From NCBI GenBank assembly GCA_955652455.1, contig CATPBU010000179.1, forward strand, positions 1 to 6,914: a DNA stretch of 6,914 nt, written 5' to 3'. Source of the DNA: Candidatus Dormiibacterota bacterium. Lineage in GTDB: Bacteria; Chloroflexota; Dormibacteria; UBA8260. Both the position numbers and the translations under genes were made by a program. The notes beneath the pieces were generated by a model, which was given only the letters and a program-made list of their open reading frames with translations, was not told the DNA's origin and ran no database searches. Positions 5,014 to 6,914 of the stretch are shown piece after piece (position 1 is the first letter of the stretch; each line of letters begins with the position of its first letter).

Positions 5014-5035
5014 GTGCGGCCTTCACAGGCCGCAC
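5014..5035 (+). terminator. Hairpin terminator after the membrane protein gene
   Basis: GTGCGGCCT (5014-5022) and AGGCCGCAC (5027-5035) form a perfect 9-bp GC-rich stem with a TCAC loop, 8 bases after the TAG stop. No T-tract follows, as expected in actinobacteria. This is the clearest terminator in the window. Confidence 0.8.
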
Positions 5036-5107
5036 CCGACCGCGCTCTGCGGGTCGCCGGCGATGAGCCGGTGGCCCGTTCCTTTGTGTCCGAAAGCCGT
5101 GCCGGCT

Positions 5108-5136
5108 CCTTGAGCGCTGTGTCGATAGCCTCAAGG
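5108..5136. repeat. 7-bp inverted repeat upstream of the alcohol dehydrogenase
   Basis: CCTTGAG (5108-5114) and CTCAAGG (5130-5136) are perfect reverse complements 15 bases apart, between the terminator at 5014 and the dehydrogenase promoter region. It could be an operator or chance. No reading frame of interest lies in 5036-5264. Confidence 0.3.
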
Positions 5137-5152
5137 GATCCGGACGCAAGAG

Positions 5153-5166
5153 GTGACCTTTGACCC
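5153..5166 (+). promoter_or_regulatory. Candidate DosR-box-like site upstream of the alcohol dehydrogenase
   Basis: GTGACCTTTGACCC matches 10 of 14 bases of the mycobacterial DosR core GGGACTWWAGTCCC and keeps the GAC and CCC ends. TACCGT (5190-5195) fits the -10 pattern TAnnnT; a start about 7 bases after it would put this site's centre at about -42.5, the usual position for an activator touching the -35 region. The start point is a prediction and the flanking bases of the consensus are not conserved, so this is suggestive only. Another dyad, CCTTCC/GGAAGG (5184-5189, 5201-5206), overlaps the predicted -10 and start. Confidence 0.3.
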
Positions 5167-5264
5167 TACCCCAGCGGGCTGATCCTTCCTACCGTCAGTC
5201 GGAAGGGTTTGTTCCGCCAGAAAGTGCAACGGAACCGCCGCAACCACTCGAGTGAGGAGCCATC

Positions 5265-6356
5265 ATGAAGGCGCTTGTCTACCACGGTCCCGGGCTGAAG
5301 GCCTGGGAGGACGTTCCCAAGCCGACCATCACCGCGGACACTGACGCGATCGTCCGTGTCGACGCGACCACCATCTGCGGAACGGACCTGCATATCCTCA
5401 AGGGCGATGTGCCCCAGGTCACCGACGGCCGCATCCTCGGCCACGAGGCAGTGGGCACGGTGGAGTCGGTCGGATCAGGCGTCAAAAATGTCCGACCGGG
5501 CGACCGCGTGCTCGTGTCGTGCGTCACCGCATGCGCCGCCTGCCGATTCTGCCGCGAGGGCCGATTCGGTCAGTGCCTCGGTGGCGGCGGCTGGATCCTC
5601 GGCCACCTGATCGACGGAACCCAGGCGGAGTTCGTCCGCGTGCCGTTCGCGGACACATCGACGTATCCCGTTCCTGAGGGTGTGAGCGATGAGGATCTCC
5701 TGATGCTTGCCGACATCCTCCCCACCAGCTACGAGGTCGGGATCCTCAACGGTCACGTGGCGCCGGGCGACGTCGTGGCCATCGTCGGCGCGGGGCCGAT
5801 CGGGCTGTCCGCCATTCTCACCGCGAAGCTCTTCAGTCCGGCCCACATCGTGGCCATCGACCTGGCCGACACCCGCCTGGCAGCAGCCAAGCGCTTTGGT
5901 GCCGATGTGGTCGTGAACAGCCTGCGCGATGATCCGCTATCAATCGTTCAGGGGCTGACTGCCGGCCTCGGAGCTGATGTCGCCATCGAAGCCGTGGGTG
6001 TCCCCGAGACCTTTGAGCTGGCCACAGAGCTGATCCGGCCCGGCGGACGTGTCGCCAACATCGGCGTGCACGGCAAGCCGGCAACCCTCCACCTCGAGAG
6101 GCTCTGGATACGTGACGTCACGATCACAACCGGACTGGTCGATGCGTACACCACGCCAACGCTCATCCGTCTGCTGTCCGGAGGTCAGCTGAAGACGAGT
6201 CCTCTGATCACCCAGAGATTTGCCCTCGAGGACATGACGGCCGCGTACGACACCTTCACGAGGGCCGGTGAGACCGGCGCGCTGAAGGTGGTGCTGACGG
6301 CTGGTGCTACCACGACCGCGCATGAGACGTCGGTTCTCGTGGGCGCGTCGGCCTGA
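5265..6356 (+). CDS. Zinc-dependent NAD-type alcohol dehydrogenase (MDR family)
   Basis: The 363-residue protein is a medium-chain dehydrogenase/reductase that interconverts an alcohol and its aldehyde or ketone in the cytoplasm. The catalytic zinc set is C38 with T40 and H43 (CGTDLH), H60-E61 (GHE), and D150 in LADILPTSYE, as in the secondary alcohol dehydrogenases of Clostridium beijerinckii and Thermoanaerobacter. A structural zinc loop is also present (C90, C93, C96, C104, spacing 2-2-7). The Rossmann motif is GAGPIG (175-180), and D199 at the end of the second strand (VAID) points to NAD(H) rather than NADP(H). The substrate is not determined; a short secondary alcohol/ketone or an aldehyde are the likely options. 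TGAGGAG lies 5 bases before the ATG. The gene is bounded by a terminator upstream and another downstream, so it is probably transcribed alone, possibly under the DosR-like regulator. Confidence 0.95.
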   Translation: MKALVYHGPGLKAWEDVPKPTITADTDAIVRVDATTICGTDLHILKGDVPQVTDGRILGHEAVGTVESVGSGVKNVRPGDRVLVSCVTACAACRFCREGRFGQCLGGGGWILGHLIDGTQAEFVRVPFADTSTYPVPEGVSDEDLLMLADILPTSYEVGILNGHVAPGDVVAIVGAGPIGLSAILTAKLFSPAHIVAIDLADTRLAAAKRFGADVVVNSLRDDPLSIVQGLTAGLGADVAIEAVGVPETFELATELIRPGGRVANIGVHGKPATLHLERLWIRDVTITTGLVDAYTTPTLIRLLSGGQLKTSPLITQRFALEDMTAAYDTFTRAGETGALKVVLTAGATTTAHETSVLVGASA

Positions 6357-6363
6357 TGCGCTG

Positions 6364-6400
6364 CCCTGGCATCGGAGGTCCGCGACCCGAGATGCCGGGG
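6364..6400 (+). terminator. Two-tier hairpin terminator after the alcohol dehydrogenase
   Basis: CCCTGGCATC (6364-6373) pairs with GATGCCGGGG (6391-6400) through ten pairs including one G-U. Inside is a symmetric 3x3 internal loop, then GGTC/GACC (6377-6380, 6384-6387) with a CGC loop. It begins 7 bases after the TGA stop and has no T-tract. The region 6401-6580 after it shows no convincing gene and presumably holds the promoter of the cytochrome b unit. Confidence 0.7.
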
Positions 6401-6580
6401 TTGGCCATCCGCGCCTCCGTTGGCACGGGAGCGTACCGACGACTCGCCCAAATGAGCGCCAACATCTCGCATGAGCGCGGCGGCGCCGGTGGCGTAGCGC
6501 TCTCCCACAGAGGTACCGGTTGCCGATAGACGCCGGGCACATCGCCCGCCGCCACCGTTGGGGAAGCTGGAGGAGAGGCT

Positions 6581-6739
6581 GTGGACGGACCCGTTCCCTA
6601 TTTTCAATGGGGATTCATCCAGATCTCGCTTGCCAACCTGGTGGTCATCGGGGTGATGCTCCTCCTCTTCGCGCTCGCCCTCGTTCTCCCGTTCCCGAGC
6701 CACGCCGAGCGCCACGACCAGGACGCCGACCCGCGGTGA
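6581..6739 (+). CDS. 52-aa single-pass membrane protein linked to cytochrome b
   Basis: A GTG at 6581 with AGGAG five bases upstream (within GGAGGAGAGG) opens a 53-codon frame ending in TGA at 6737. The product begins DGPVPYFQWGFIQIS, has one strong membrane helix (about 17-38: LANLVVIGVMLLLFALALVL) and ends in a short hydrophilic, His/Asp-rich tail (SHAERHDQDADPR). The stop lies two bases before the ATG of the cytochrome-b-type gene, so the two are almost certainly co-transcribed and probably translationally coupled. The placement and topology suggest a small accessory subunit of that membrane complex, in the way CydX-type peptides serve other oxidases, but no similarity to CydX is seen. The short size makes it easy for gene finders to miss. 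Confidence 0.75.
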   Translation: MDGPVPYFQWGFIQISLANLVVIGVMLLLFALALVLPFPSHAERHDQDADPR

Positions 6740-6741
6740 GC

Positions 6742-6914
6742 ATGAGCGAACGCCCTGGCGACACCCAGGCAGCCCCGGCGTCTTCATCGGTCAGCCCACG
6801 GAACGGCGGGTGGACCGGCGCCGCCGCACGGTGGTTGGAACGCCGGCTGCCGATCGGCAAGTTGCTGCCCACACGACAGCCGTACTACATCGGCTCGTGG
6901 GTGTACGTGTTCGG
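6742..6914 (+). CDS. Cytochrome b N-terminal domain protein (5' part, runs off the window)
   Basis: Only the first 57 codons are visible. A hydrophilic, Ser/Ala/Pro-rich cytoplasmic leader of about 28 residues is followed by ARWLERRLPIGKLLP and then TRQPYYIGSWVYVFG, where the first membrane helix should start. The pattern R-x-P-(I/L)-G-x-L-L-P ... SWVYVFG matches my recollection of the amphipathic entry segment of actinobacterial cytochrome b/b6-type subunits, which carry two b hemes and oxidise quinol in a bc-like complex. The heme-ligating histidines lie beyond the edge, so the assignment depends on this short motif and on the membrane-protein neighbour. No separate ribosome binding site is well placed; the ATG is two bases after the preceding stop, which favours translational coupling. 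Confidence 0.65.
   Translation, partial: MSERPGDTQAAPASSSVSPRNGGWTGAAARWLERRLPIGKLLPTRQPYYIGSWVYVF

Noticed and set aside
6401..6580. Search for a DosR box or small gene ahead of the cytochrome b unit
   Set aside because: The best alignment matched about 7 of 14 core bases and no frame with a plausible start and composition was found.
5940..6787. Overlapping 200-aa minus-strand frames across the 3' end of the alcohol dehydrogenase and beyond
   Set aside because: They are antisense to the dehydrogenase and to the 52-aa membrane protein and consist of Arg/Gly/Ser-rich sequence typical of shadows in GC-rich DNA.

Overview
The window looks like chromosomal DNA of a high-GC Gram-positive bacterium, most likely an actinomycete (Actinomycetota). 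The reasons are strong GC bias at third codon positions, GTG starts, hairpin terminators without T-tracts, a DevR/DosR-type response regulator with an apparently leaderless promoter, and protein families that are mainly actinobacterial. No rRNA, tRNA, CRISPR array, transposase or phage gene is visible. Genus cannot be assigned from the sequence alone.

Layout. Positions 1-52 may hold the 3' tail of a plus-strand gene. Next come four minus-strand genes and a fifth, probable one: a lumazine-binding-like/NTF2-fold protein (54-416), a heme-oxygenase-like di-metal enzyme of the CADD/TenA-like group (503-1204, GTG start), a small coiled-coil plus Cys/His protein (1411-1611, less certain), a DUF6920/DUF6544-type protein (1775-2533) and a NarL-type receiver domain lacking its DNA-binding half (2564-3034). 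A 143-bp divergent intergenic region separates this last gene from a complete DevR/DosR-like response regulator on the plus strand (3178-3852). The rest of the plus strand carries a possible Cys-containing 88-aa ORF (4011-4277), a two-TM membrane protein of unknown function (4413-5006), a zinc-dependent NAD-type alcohol dehydrogenase (5265-6356), a 52-aa single-TM protein (6581-6739) and the first 57 codons of a cytochrome-b-type subunit (6742 to the window edge). A cluster of inverted repeats (1672-1759) ends the DUF6920 transcript. Clean hairpins follow the membrane protein (5014-5035) and the dehydrogenase (6364-6400).

How the genes may work together. A DosR-like regulator, an alcohol dehydrogenase, a respiratory cytochrome b module and a predicted di-metal oxygen-using enzyme suggest a locus for adapting to low oxygen or redox stress. 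This is inference from neighbourhood. Two weak DosR-box-like sequences (1321-1340 and 5153-5166) fit it but do not prove it. No sensor kinase lies in the window.

Most worth following up: the receiver-only paralogue set divergently against the full-length regulator (about 55% identical over the receiver domain by eye); the CADD-like protein, which keeps the full metal-ligand set and the lysine implicated in self-sacrificing p-aminobenzoate synthesis; and the unannotated 52-aa membrane protein tightly linked to the cytochrome b gene.
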